A stretch of DNA of 64,000 nucleotides, taken from the NCBI RefSeq assembly GCF_021462225.1, contig NC_061811.1, forward strand, positions 4,361,163-4,425,162, in the 5' to 3' direction. The DNA comes from Girardinichthys multiradiatus (taxonomy: Eukaryota > Chordata > Actinopteri > Cyprinodontiformes > Goodeidae). The position numbers and the translations under genes are program-made. Positions 34,500-45,262 of the stretch are shown here, in pieces. The notes under the pieces are model-generated. The model was not told the origin of the DNA, made no database searches, and saw only the letters and a program-made list of their open reading frames with translations. Numbering within the stretch: position 1 is the stretch's first letter; the number at the start of each line of letters is the position of its first letter.

Positions 34500-35452
34500 A
34501 CCATGAAATACACCATATTACAAAAAAAGACTTACCCTGAGACATCTCTGTTAAAAAACTGTCTTAAAATGGGGAAATGGGGCATATGCCACACTAACAA
34601 ATGTGTCACAATAAAATGCTGGTTGCTACATTAACTATCCGACCTCTCTGCTGGTCAAGATGAGATCCTCCCTGACCTCAATCTATTTCAGGTCTCTCAG
34701 GTTCTTGGTTGTCAGCTCTGCTTTAATTATTAACATTTGTTGGAATTTAAAGAACAACAGCAAGTGTTAACCTTGTTAGTGCAGCGGCATGCTGCAACAT
34801 TAAGTGAAAAGGGGAAGGGGGGAATTTAAAGATCTTTGCTGCAGATTGGCTCACAGCACGGGAGGTAGAAGATCGGAGCCCACATGAAATGATTGTATCA
34901 GATAGAAATCAATGACAGTCCATGCCTTTCTTAATCCTGCTCCAGCTCCCAGATCACTTCCCAATGCAGGCAATCCCCTCAAGCATCATTACGACACACA
35001 GATCGATGGTGGGCAGCAAAGGCCTCCGGTTAAGTTTCTGGCTACACTGCAGAAGTGTGGAGGAGGCGTTTAAAGGAGAAGAAAGATGGGACAGGATGAT
35101 GAGAGATTCCAGGACAGCTTCATGTGTCTGGCTGTCCTGTTGGTGAATGTAATTAATAAGAGAGGATGGAGAAAACAGGCTATTGAGCTCAGTATAAAAA
35201 AAAAACGTAACACCTACATCCTGCTAATGCTTCAAAGCATGATATCTTTATGCATAGGAACTCTTTACAAAGCTCTTTCTAGTCTTTGGCGTTGACATAC
35301 TGATTTAGTTCATGACAGAAAAAAAAAACCTCAGGAAGAGTTAGTGGATGAGATGTTTGTTTTGCAATAACTCAATTTTCATCCAGCCACTTTGGAAAAA
35401 CAAAACAAAAAAAAAAGGTTCAGTAAAACACAGCTTTAAGACAAATATGAAG
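34500..35452. other. Unassigned sequence
   Basis: No gene or recognisable mobile element. Open frames are short and unsupported. Confidence 0.5.
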
Positions 35453-35454
35453 TA

Positions 35455-36427
35455 CAGGTGCATCTCTGCTTGTAGACTTTTATTAATTACTTCATTTCCT
35501 AAAGTAATTCAGTTCACAAATTGAAAGTTGTATGTGATATGAATCTGCACTAATATGAATTACTGCATCAATGCAGTGTGGGATGGAGCAGATCAGCCCT
35601 CAGTTCTGTTGAGGTGTTCAGGAAGTGGCCTTCAGCTCTTTTGATTTTTTTAGTGTCCCTTGTCTTCATTTTGACAACAGCCAATAATTTTTCTATCGGT
35701 TTCAGGTCGGGTCAGTTTGCTAGGGTTACCATGGTGATTTAAGCAGGTATTGGTACTTCTGGCACTGTGGACAGGTACCAAGTCCTGCTGGAAAAGGAAA
35801 TCAGCTTCTCCATAAAGCTTGTCAGAGGAAAGAAGTATCGAGTGCTCTAAAACTACCTGGTAGAAGCGTATTCTAACTTTGGACTTGATAAAACCCTGTG
35901 GACCAAGACCAGCAGACTGAGGAAGCTTCACACTGGATCTTGACCAGCTTTGATTTTGTGTCTCTTCAACTTTTCGCCAGACTCTGGAATCTTGACTTCC
36001 AAATGAAATGCAACATTTACTTTGATATGAAAAGAGGACTTTGGACCAGTGAGCAACAGTCCAATCTTTTTCATCCTTAGCACAAGAAGATGCGTCTGAC
36101 ATTGTATCTTGTTCGGGAGTGGCTTAACAAAAGGGATACAACAGTTTTAGCCCATGTCCTGGAAGTGCTGACAAGTTTGCACTCTTCCCTATGATTGTGA
36201 AGAGTAAAATATGGTTATAACATAAAATGTTTGGATTAAAAATCTTTTTTATTGGTCTGAAGAACTGAACTTCGGGGTTTCTTTAGCTGCAAGCCATAAT
36301 GATACAAAAATAATAGAAATAAACTTTTCAAATATATCAATCGGTATTTAATTAATCTAATATATTAATTTCACTTTTTGAACTAAATACAATTTTCAGA
36401 TAACATTCTAATTTACTGAGATATATA
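35455..36427 (-). mobile_element. Degenerate Tc1-like element, third family
   Basis: The left end after TA (35453-35454), CAGGTGCATCTCTGCTTGTA, belongs to a fish Tc1 family ending in CAGGTGCATCTC. On the right, TTTTTTATTGGTCTGAAGAA, TAGCTGCAAGCCATAATGAT and ACATTCTAATTTACTGAGAT mirror the other terminus. The right end has decayed, so GAGATGCACCTG is reduced to GAGATATAT. A transposase relic (35650-36102) lies between. Confidence 0.75.
35650..36102 (-). pseudogene. Tc1-like transposase relic
   Basis: The 150-codon frame shows the central part of a Tc1 transposase: KVLFSYQSKCCISFG (where FSDES is expected, so the first catalytic Asp is gone), SRVWRK, SSVKLPQSAG, FIKSKV and FLFQQDLVPVHSA with the second Asp. 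It ends in a scrambled version of the SPDLNPIENLW block, where the Glu is not recognisable. The N-terminal DNA-binding domain is absent. It is inactive. Confidence 0.75.
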
Positions 36428-36429
36428 AA

Positions 36430-38585
36430 AAACAACACACATGGATTGTTTGTGCATAATTGTCACGCTTTTTGCCTTTAAAAAAATAATTGGGTTATCT
36501 TTGACAGCAGCAGCCTTAACAGCAGGACAATCCATCATTAACATCAGCAGTCTGTTCTGGAAAATGTTCAGAGAAAGAGCCTTTAGCATCATTTTTTGCT
36601 CTCTGTGTTTTGTAGTCAAGTCACAATGTCTGTTTTAAACCCCGAAATTAAAAGCACTAAGTCGGGTGCTGCTTTAATGATAGCTGTGATTTTAATCAGG
36701 AGCATGGTATTCCTCGTAGGTCCTGCAGGTCTGGAGGCCTCACTGCACTCATCAACGTATTGCTCTCTTTTTTAATTTCCCACCTGAGTCAAATTCTGCT
36801 TTGCTTGTCCCCGGCTCCTACCTCTCCTACTGATCTCCCCCATCAGACCAAGCTGTTAGGATGCACATACTAAAAGAAAATGAAAACAGTATAAGTAATT
36901 AATTTCAATAGCATCAATATTCCTGTCATGAGTGACAATCACAGGCAGGGAGAACCAGTACAGGAAGTCTCAGTGAGGGAAGCACAGTGAGGGAATATGT
37001 GTAGGAAGATAGATGGGAAGAGTGAGAGAAGCATTGTTTACTCTTTCCCTGCTCTCCGTCTCTGTCTTCTTGTCTTTTTGAAGAAGACCGCTGGCACAAA
37101 GGAACTTTTCCCCTGCAATTAAGAAGGGCTGCAGACGCTCAACGTAATTAACGCCACACATTGCTGCTGTCACAAAACTCTGTTTGCCCTGCGGTCATAA
37201 AAAAAAAACACACTGAAGAATATTTAGGGATGAATTATTCAAAATGATTGTTCGCACTCAATTATTCATGGAACCTCAGCGCAGGGAGATTTGCATCTCG
37301 GTGCTGTAAATATTATTAATCTTGCCAATTACTAAATTCTCTGCTGCTCCAAATTCTTCAATTGATGTTCCAAATGTGCGAGGCATTTTATAGCCTTTAA
37401 TGTTTAAGTGGCTCGAAATGAATGTGGTGCAGCTATTACAAGTCATCTGGAAAAATAATCAGGTTCTGTTGAACGAGATTTTTCACAGTGTCTGACACAG
37501 AGCTAGCCCACAAAGCTGCCAAGTGCAACTCAGTCGCACATCAAATTCTGCTCTGGCCCACACTGCAAAAGCTATTAGTTTCATAATGAAAGACTGACAC
37601 CTTGTAAAACTGATATGTTAGTTTGGCTTATTTTCCTTCTTGTGGTGTTCCTATATGTCATGTTCTGTCTGTGTTCTTGAAATCTTTTGGGTATTTTTTT
37701 GCAATCAGTTTTCTTTGTTCTCCTTAGGCTGAAACATACCTCATCTCAATCATAACAACACAGTGAAAAGCTACCGTCATTAAGCCACCTTTCTGCCAAG
37801 GTTTATATCAGAATTAACTCAATTTATGGTACAGTCAGAATATTACAGGAAAAGACAACATTACCATCACCAGAAACTATGGCAGCAGGTCTGGATTCAG
37901 ACCTGGAGATGTAGGTATGACTGGCTGACAGATATTACCATGGAAGTGTTAAAAGAAAAAATCATTTTTGGTGTGTCTTGAAGTGAAGAAATAGGGTGAA
38001 ACATACAGAAATAAAAACACAAACTCAAAATATGTTTTTCATAATGTCATTATGTTGATGCATTCATGTGACATTCCTATTCTTGCATTTCATAACAAAG
38101 ATTGAGCAAACACCTTGGTCAACATTTGTCTGCAATGTGGAGTAACATATAAAGGTTTGAGAGTTTTCATTTTGGGATGTGGATGGAGAAATTGCTGCCA
38201 TCACCTTAATGTCTTTGAGTCTTTTTAAAGAAAGTACTGCTCACCCAATGCCTCTGTGAATCTTTCCTGTATGGAACCATTGACAAATCTATTTCTGCCA
38301 TTAAATTTGAAAACTCGGTTTTTCCATACAGGAAGTACTCTTGGGTCTATGATTCTGTGTGTGCTTTTGTCCCTTTTCTGGACAAACCCATTGATGGAGC
38401 TATTGCTGCAATTAACTGCTTACATTCTTTATTTTTGTTTCCATAGAAATAATGTGTGACTAATTGCTGTGGTGTCATCTGTTTTTTCCAGAATGATGTA
38501 ACAGACAGAGGTATTGCAGCCATTACCTTTAGGATCTCTTTCTCATAGAAAGTACTCCAGGCCCAGTGCTTAAATTCTTTCTGTC
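36430..38585. other. Unassigned sequence with possible conserved segment
   Basis: No gene is recognised. The segment 37200-37560 stands out because it is free of repeats and rich in homeodomain-type words (see separate entry). The remainder is ordinary AT-rich DNA. Confidence 0.4.
37205..37560. promoter_or_regulatory. Candidate conserved non-coding element
   Basis: The segment holds an octamer ATTTGCAT near 37290 and many ATTA/TAAT cores (GATGAATTATTCA, CTCAATTATTCATGG, AATATTATTAATC) with no transposon similarity and no coding frame. Clusters of POU and homeodomain words in repeat-free gene-desert DNA are typical of vertebrate developmental enhancers. This is inference from composition alone. 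Confidence 0.25.
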
Positions 38586-38589
38586 TCCT

Positions 38590-38815
38590 TTCTGTCCTCT
38601 CAGTCCCCAGCAATTCACAGCAGATGGCCACTCATACTGAGCCTGGTTCTGCTGAAGGTTTCAGTATTGTATGTAAACAAGGATATGAGCTAAATTTGGA
38701 CTGAACTTGACTGTATAATTGAGCAAGAATGAGATTATCTTCTAAATTGCCTTCAGTTAACCTTTGTTGTGAATTGACACTACATAAATAAACTGAATTT
38801 ATCTGAACATGGAAT
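38590..38815 (+). mobile_element. Old L2-type 3' tail
   Basis: GGCCACTCATACTGAGCCTG, GTTCTGCTGAAGGTTT and the terminal TTGTGAATTGACACTACATA with AATAAACTGAATTTAT correspond to the 3' UTR and tail of the L2 LINE family at 21111 and 47398. The middle of the UTR is missing or unalignable. It is an old or divergent, strongly 5'-truncated copy. Confidence 0.6.
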
Positions 38816-38989
38816 CATAAACTCAAAGCCTTTTATAACACTTATATTAAATTTGTTTAATTACGTTCTTGTGCTTTCAAAGATGGCAACACACAAATGC
38901 AGATTTTGATATTTTTTAGCAAGATTTTGGTTTTAAAAAAATATAGAACCTTTATAAAATAGGATTTATCATCAGATGACTGTCGCTGC

Positions 38990-39300
38990 CATGACGAGAC
39001 TATGTCACCCTAGCCTTCCTTCTTTCTCCTTCTTTCCACTTTCATTAGTTTTTGCCCAGCCTATGGATGTGCTTGGGGTCATTGTCTTGCTGCATGACAG
39101 AGTTGGAACATATCAAACAAGTTCCTGGAGGTATAGCATAAAATGAGATGGAGTGACATCCATGTGGCTTTAGCATGGCTGTTTTTTTTTTTTTAAGGTC
39201 ACTGACTTTGCCTGCAGCAAAGCACACCAAGCCATCACTGATCGTCACCCATTGTTCATAGCTGGTGCTTCACACAGAGGCGGCCGACTTTCATCGATTT
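38990..39300 (-). mobile_element. Tc1-like transposase fragment
   Basis: The reverse strand encodes VMQQDNDPKHIHRLGKN, which is the second-Asp block of a Tc1 transposase (QQDNDPKH), preceded by a degraded stretch that includes HSISFYAIPPGT. A homopolymer near 39181-39194 breaks the upstream frame. Neither terminal repeat could be located. Confidence 0.6.
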
Positions 39301-39845
39301 ATCAGAGAACATAAACATAATGTTGAAACCAGAGATCATAAACTCTGCCCATCCATACAAATGTGACCAGTGTGAATGTTCTCTAGCATAAATGATATAC
39401 AACTTTGCATACTTAGTATATTAAACCTAAAGGCTAACATTGGTCTTTGAATGAAATAATGAAAAATGCAACTTTAGTCGGGGGTATTTAATTTTTAGTT
39501 ATTTCTCAGGAACGATGGTATCCGTTCCACTTAGTTTCAAACAAAGAACATCACTTAGTTGCATCATTCACATTTATTGCATTAGGTTTTAGGTACATCA
39601 GTCTGTTAGGATTTGTGATTTCCTGTTAAGTCAGAAATTCATATATTTTTAAAATAAACCTTTTACACCAATTATCATTAGTCCCTTCAAGGATATGCTT
39701 GGAAGAACTCATTAATTGAAAGCTTTCAGTAAAAATGGATATTTAAAATTAAACTGTCCTATTTTCAATACTTTATGATGTGCAGATTAAATAATAATTT
39801 TGTGTGAAATGAATTCCCTTGGTTTTTATTACTGAATACCAAGCT

Positions 39846-39955
39846 ACAGTGCCTTGCATAAGTGTCCAGACCTCTTGACCAAACCTCTTTCTTACATTTT
39901 TCCACGTTACAGCCACTCATTTGAGTGTATTTTATTGGGATTTTATTGCTATTTT
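39846..39955 (+). mobile_element. Tc1-like terminal fragment
   Basis: ACAGTGCCTTGCATAAGTGT followed by TTTCTTACATTTTTCCACGT and TTTTATTGGGATTTTATTGC is the terminal region of the Tc1 family also found at 29606 and 32569. Nothing else of the element is visible downstream; the unrelated element at 40151 follows. Confidence 0.6.
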
Positions 39956-40150
39956 TTTTTATTTGTTTTTACCGAAAACAGTGCTACAGAGTAGCACTCA
40001 GAATTGTTGTCTGGGTGCCAAGAAGAAGCCCAACAGATTTACTTTCACAAGTGGAGCTATCAGCTAACGGTATAATGCTCTGCTTAATATTTATTAAAAA
40101 AATTTTTTTAGAAACTGCTTTGGGATTATTTCAATTGCAATGAACACATA

Positions 40151-40608
40151 CAGGTGTTGGACAATGAAACTGAAACACCTATCATTTTAGTGTGGGAGGT
40201 TTCATGGCTAAATTGGACCATCCTGGTAGCCAGTCTTCATTGATTGCACATTGCACCAGTAAGAGCAGAGTGTGAAGGTTCAATTAGCAGGGTAAGAGCA
40301 CAGTTTGCTCAAAATATTGAAATTCACACAACATTATGGGTGACATACCAGAGTTCAAAAGAGGACAAATTGTTGGTGCACGTCTTGTTGGCGCATCCGT
40401 GACCAAGACAGCAAGTCTTTGTGATGTATCAAGAGCAATGGTATCCAGGGTAATGTCAGCATACCACCAAGAAGGACGAACCACATCCAACAGGACTAAC
40501 TGTGGACGCAAGAGGAAGCTGTCTGAAAGGGATGTCCGGGTGCTACACCATACTTATAAATTACTGTGGTCTAAAACCAGGTGTTTCAGTTTCATTGTCC
40601 AACCCCTG
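40151..40608 (+). mobile_element. Tc1-like 458-bp deletion derivative
   Basis: The element is flanked by TA (40149-40150 and 40609-40610) and bounded by CAGGTGTTGGACAATGAAAC and its mirror GTTTCATTGTCCAACCCCTG. It belongs to the same family as the copy at 17593. It keeps the leader and the DNA-binding domain but joins them near 40555 directly to the 3' untranslated end (TTATAAATTACTGTGGTCTA), so the whole catalytic region is missing. The missing half is the part retained at 17593-18450. Confidence 0.9.
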
Positions 40609-40683
40609 TATATGGAAACAAAAAGAAAAAAAGGACAAGAAAGAGAGAGAGGTGGGGCAAAAAGGAAAAAGGGAGAGAAGTAG
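40336..40683 (+). pseudogene. Tc1 transposase DNA-binding half only
   Basis: The frame starts at ATG 40336 with MGDIPEFKRGQIVGARLVGA and shows the first helix-turn-helix (SVTKTASLCDVSRAMVSRVM), then YHQEGRTTSNRTNCGRKRKL and SERDVRVL leading into the second helix-turn-helix. At about residue 75 the deletion junction is crossed, and the rest reads through the 3' terminal repeat into flanking DNA, so everything after VLHHT is unrelated to the family. No DDE residue is present. If expressed it would be a DNA-binding fragment only. Confidence 0.7.
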
Positions 40684-40905
40684 AAAATAATAGAGGAGAG
40701 AAAGATGGTGAAGAGAATACAAGATAACACCATAGAAGACTGCTTCTACACCTGCAGAAACAGAAATAACAACAGCATTGTTGCTGAAAGGTGCACGGTA
40801 CTAATGAATACAAGATGTATTTACTGGTAAAATATTTGTATCTGTTAACACCTGAATCTAAACACTGAGGGGGTAAGTGTGACAGTGCTTGTGTATATAA
40901 GGTAC
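40611..40905. other. Purine-rich spacer
   Basis: A GA- and A-rich stretch (about 40616-40735) followed by ordinary sequence. No gene is recognised. Confidence 0.5.
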
Positions 40906-40919
40906 TCGTACTTATCGTC

Positions 40920-42729
40920 TTCCGCTTTATCTGGGACCGGGTCGTAGGGGCAGCAGACTCAGCAGGGACACCCAGACGTCCTTCTCTCCAGACACCTCCT
41001 CCAGCTCCTCCGTGGGGAGCCCAAGGCTTTCCCGGGCTGGCCGAGAGACATAGTCCCTCCAGCGTGTCCTGGGCCATCCCCTGGGCCTCCTCCCGGTGGG
41101 ATGTGCCTGGAACACCTCCTGAGGAAGGCGTCCAGGAGGCATCCATTATAGATGCCCGAGCCACCTCAACTGGCTCCTCTCGATGTGGAGTAACAGTGGC
41201 TCTACTCCGAGCCCCTCCCTGATGGCCGAGCTCCTCACCCTATTTCTAAGGGAGTGCCCGGCCACCCTATGGCAGAAGTTCATTTCAGCCGCTTGTATCC
41301 GGGATCTCATTCGTTCGGCTATAACCCAAAGTTCATCGCCATAGGTGAGGGTAGGAATGTAGACCGACCGGTAAATCAAGAGCTTCGCTTTTTGGCTCAG
41401 CTCTCTCTTCACCACAACGGACCAGCACAGAGCCCCCATTACTGTGGCAGCTGCACCGATCCGTCTGTCGATCTCCCCTCCATTCTTCCCTCACTCATGA
41501 ACAAGATCCCCTCCAACCTGAAGAGGACCAGCCACCCCTTTCCGGTCGAAAACCATGGCCTCAGACTTGAAGGAGCTGATCTTCATCCCAGCCACTTCAC
41601 ACTTGGCTGCGAACCGCCCTAGCATATGCTGTAGGTGTTGGCTAGAGGGGGCCAGCAGGACCAAGTCATCTGCAAAAAGAAAAGACGAAATCCACTGGTC
41701 CCCAAACCAGACCCCGTCCGGCCCTTGGCTGCGCCTAGAAATCCTGTCCATAAAAGTTATGAACAGGACCGGTGACAAAGGGCAGCCCTGCTGGAGTCCA
41801 ACATGCATCGGGAACAGGTCTGACTTAGTGCCGGCAATGCGGACCAAACTCCTGCTCCGCTTGTACAGAGACCGGATGGCCCTTAATAAAGGGCCCCCAA
41901 TTCCAACTCCTGGAGCACCCCCCACAGGGCACCACGAGGGACACAGTAGAATGCCTTCTCCAGGTCCACAAAATACATGTGGACACGGTTGGGCAAACTC
42001 CTATGAACCCTCGAGTACCCTGTAGAGGGTATAGAGCTGGTCCAGTGTTCCACGGCTGTGACAAAAACCACACTGCTCCTCCTGAAGCCGAGGTTCGACC
42101 TTCCGCTGGACTCTCCTCTCCAATACCCTGGTGTAGGCCTTACCAGGGAGGCTGAGGAGTGTGATCCCCTGTAGATGGAACACACCCTCTGGTCACCCTT
42201 CTTATAAAGGGTGACCACCACCCCAGTCTGCCAGTCCAGAGGCACTGTCCCCAACTGCCACGCAATGTTGTAGAGGTGTGTCAACCATGACAACCCTACA
42301 ACATCCAGAGACTTGAGGTACTCAGGGCAGATCTCATCCACCCCCGACGCCCTGCCACCACAGCGCTTTTTAACCACCTCATTGACTTCAGCCTGAGTGA
42401 TGAAAGAGTCTAAACCTGAGTCCCCAGCCTCAGTTTTCACTAGGGAATGCGTGATGGCAGGATTGAGGAGATCCTCAAAGTTCTCCTTCCACCGCCCGAT
42501 AATGTCCCCAGTTGAGGTCAGCAGCCTCCCATCCCCACTGTAAAAAGTGTTGGCGAAGCACTGCTTCCCCCTCCTGAGGCGCCGGACAGTTTGCCAAAAT
42601 TGCTTCGAGGCCAACCGGTAGTCCTTCTCCATGGCATCATAGAACTCCTCCCAAGCCCGGGTTTTTGCCTCTGCCACAACCCGGGCCGTGGCATGCTTGG
42701 CCTCACGGTACTCGTCAGCCGCCTCAGGG
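40920..42729 (-). pseudogene. RTE reverse transcriptase, frameshifted
   Basis: Reading leftward from 42729, the recognised blocks are AEAKTRAWEEFYDAMEKDY, QFWQTVRRLRRGKQ, GVDEICPEYLKSLD, PLDWQTGVVVTLYKKGDQR, then in other frames ITLLSLPGKAYTRVLERRV, EPRLQEEQCGF, LQQGCPLSPVLFITFMDRI and FLFADDLVLLAPSSQHLQ with the catalytic FADD. The C-terminal blocks follow: VKRELSQKAKLLIYRSVYIP, IQAAEMNFCHRVAGHSLR and RRPRGWPRTRWRDYVSR, ending at LPLRPGPR. At least four frame changes separate these pieces, so no functional protein results. All catalytic motifs are still readable, so the damage is moderate. Confidence 0.82.
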
Positions 42730-42734
42730 GTCCT

Positions 42735-44471
42735 TGTTGGGACCCACAGCCATGGATTTCAACATTAAACTCCGGTACATACTTTTCTGGAACTTTCAAA
42801 ATAAATTGCATTTAACAGACTTTCAGCACAACTTCAGAAGGGGGAAGGGGGGTAACAGAGGACTTCCCATGATGCCACTGCCCGCATAAAACCCCCCACC
42901 TTCCCACAAGTCTTTCTCTTCCACACCATTGACCATCAGGATAGGAGGGGAACAAAGCGCACTGATGTCTCTTTGCTGGCAAACAGACATAAACTCTTCA
43001 AACTGGATCCAAGAGTGTCATACGATCATTGATCATATGCACAAGATAAGTATGAGTGGAGCACTGTTTGTGTACCCGGTGATTTCATTCATGAACGGGG
43101 AAATTAAGGTGTAAGAGTTGCTTACCTTTTCTCTCCGAAGCCCCCACAGAAGCAAAACTGTGTCGCAGAGAAATCCCCAGTAGAGAAGCTGTCTCTACAA
43201 GCCGAGCCTGAAGGAAGGACAACGGCCTGCACCACCGTGTTTACGATAACGAACAGCTGGTTGACGGACAGAACGAGCTGTCTTTCAAGCCATAGCTCCG
43301 GAGGTCAGGTTAGCTGAAAGCTAACCGCTTGTTGACTGTGGACGTTTATTCAAACTTCACCCTTGGACAACGTTTCTTCACCATGGTTCATGAGGTTAGG
43401 TGTTTTGGACAGAGACAGATTAACAGTTAGGATGAAATGATCTGAACGTTTCTATGAAGTTTGGTTTTGTGAAACTAGGCTACCTTAGTGCTAGCAGGCT
43501 ATCTGCAGCAAACGTGCCGGTTTGTGTTCTTTGTATGTTTTTAAAGTTAAGACAAACTTTTTTTAAAGGGTGATTTAAACAGAACATTGATCATAACGCG
43601 CATAATGCATAATGCTTATGCATTTAACCCTTATATTAACCCTGGTATTTTAAAGGTATGTGTTTGTTTCTGGTGCTAAGCTATTAGCTTCTTTTGTTAG
43701 CTCAACTGCTAACCGGTAAGAACACGTGCTTGCTACTAAAGAGTATTTAAACACCATTAAGCCCATTTCTCCAGAAAGATTTGGCTCGTTTCCAAAATAT
43801 TCCCATAATAATATTTCTTCAAATATTATTTGAATAAATGAAGGCAGCTAATTGGACACCGTTGAGAATTAGTCATCCAGAAGGTTGGTTTTATTCAGAA
43901 GATCATTCTTTAAAATATTATTTAATTAAAATAATATTTTATCTGATCTTGCATTGTGAAGGGTTGTCTAAATGTTGCTGATTATTTCCGAAGTTGGATC
44001 CAAGACTAACTTAACTTCACTTCCAGATTCTTCAAGATAATCCTTGGTTCTCAGACATAAACATTGCATGGTAATGTTGCATCACTCTTTTGGTCATAAT
44101 TTCCAATCATATTTAATCAACTTGTTTATATTGTACATAGCCCATTAGTCTCCCTTATTCTTTAATTCTGCTTGGTAGTTCAGTTGGATTGTTTTATCCT
44201 AGTAAAGAGTTTGTTGATTGAAATATGTTTGACTTTGAGATGACTTATTTTGTTAATAAATTCTTGTATTTTAAGAAATGTGTGAATTCATTCATATGTG
44301 CAGAGTTTATGCAATAATGTCAGAGCTCGTCTCACACCTTTCTACTTTGTCCTAATACCATCGCCTTACTGGGCTGGTATTCACAGGACAACCCTTAACA
44401 AACCGAAATATTATTTGATGAAATATTAATATTAAATATTAAATAATATTCTCAGATTCATAATCACAACA
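42735..44471. mobile_element. Putative 1.7-kb solo LTR inside the RTE LINE
   Basis: The insert begins TGTTGGGACCCACAGCC and ends ATAATCACAACA, giving TG...CA ends with the inverted terminus TGTTG/CAACA. It is flanked by GTCCT (42730-42734) and GTCCC (44472-44476), a five-base duplication with one mismatch. Removing it rejoins RTE coding sequence, so the boundaries are firm. There is no long open frame and no gag or pol domain. A sister copy lies at 58722-61062. The length is large for a solo LTR, so a non-autonomous LTR-type or DNA element is possible. The internal segment around 43130-43400 is richer in GC. Confidence 0.6.
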
Positions 44472-45240
44472 GTCCCACAAGCCCACCATAGCCGATAGGA
44501 TTCCTTCTTCAGCTTGACAGCGTCCCTTACTGCCGGTGTCCACCACCAGGTTTGGGGATCGCCGCCGCGACAGGCACTGCAGATCTTACGGGCAGCAGCA
44601 TCGACAATAGATGCAGAGAACATGGTCCACTCGGACTCTATGTCTTCAACAACCCGCAGAATCTCTCCCAGAGGTGGGAGTTGAATACATCCCTGGCTGA
44701 GGGCTCTGCCAGACATTCCCAGCAGACCCTCACTATGCACTTGGGCCTGCCAAGTCTGTCCGGCTTTCTCCTCTTCCAGCGGATCCAACTCACCACCAGG
44801 TGTTGATGACTGGACAGCTCAACCCCTCTCTTCACCCGTGTGTCCAAAACATGCGGCCGAAGGTCTGATGATACGAAAACAAAGTCGATCATCGACCTGC
44901 CTAGGGTGTCCTGGTGCCAAGTGCACTGATGGACACCCTTATGCTTGAACATGGTGTTCATTATTGACAATCTGTGACAAGCACAGAAGTTCGTAGGCTG
45001 AAACGACAGTTAGAGACCTGTCCCCAAAACGAGAGCTGGGGGCAACAAGCAAACCCACCCCAGCACGCCGCCTCTCCCTGTGGGCCACTCCAGAGTAGAA
45101 GAGAGTCCAGCCCCTCTCGAGGAGAAGGGTTCCAGAGCCCACGCTATGCGTGGAGGTGAGCCCGACTATTTCTAGTTGATATCTCTCGACCTCCCGCACA
45201 AGCTCAGGCTCCTCCCCCCCAGTGAGGTGATATTCCACAT
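44472..45240 (-). pseudogene. RTE endonuclease region, deleted and frameshifted
   Basis: Read leftward from 45238 the frame gives GGEEPELVREVERYQLEIVG, LTSTHSVGSGTLLLERGW, LFYSGVAHRERRRAGVG and SLTVVSAY, typical of the AP-endonuclease domain of RTE elements. The next conserved section with GDFN is missing because of a deletion near 44985. Coding similarity resumes in another frame with IMNTMFKHKGVHQCTWHQDT, SMIDFVFVSSDLRPHVLDTR and VVSWIRWKRRKPDRL. A third frame follows with IESEWTMFSASIVDAAARK, CRGGDPQTWWWTP and KKESYRLWWACGT, where the 1737-bp insertion cuts in. Confidence 0.8.
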
Positions 45241-45262
45241 CCCTAGAGGCAGCCTAAGCATC

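Larger units (their letters stand above)
40906..45262 (-). mobile_element. RTE (Rex3-type) LINE split by a 1.7-kb insertion
   Basis: On the minus strand the element starts around 45262 with a segment including ATGTGGAATATCACC and runs through endonuclease (44472-45240) and reverse transcriptase (40920-42729) to the 3' end near 40906 (CCAGATAAAGCGGAAGACGA and GTACGAGTACC). It is the longest RTE copy here. A 1737-bp element (42735-44471) interrupts it between the endonuclease and reverse transcriptase, at a site where other copies of the family would read CTTGTGGGAC followed by CCCTGAGGCGGC. Frameshifts and a deletion in the endonuclease make it inactive. Confidence 0.82.
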
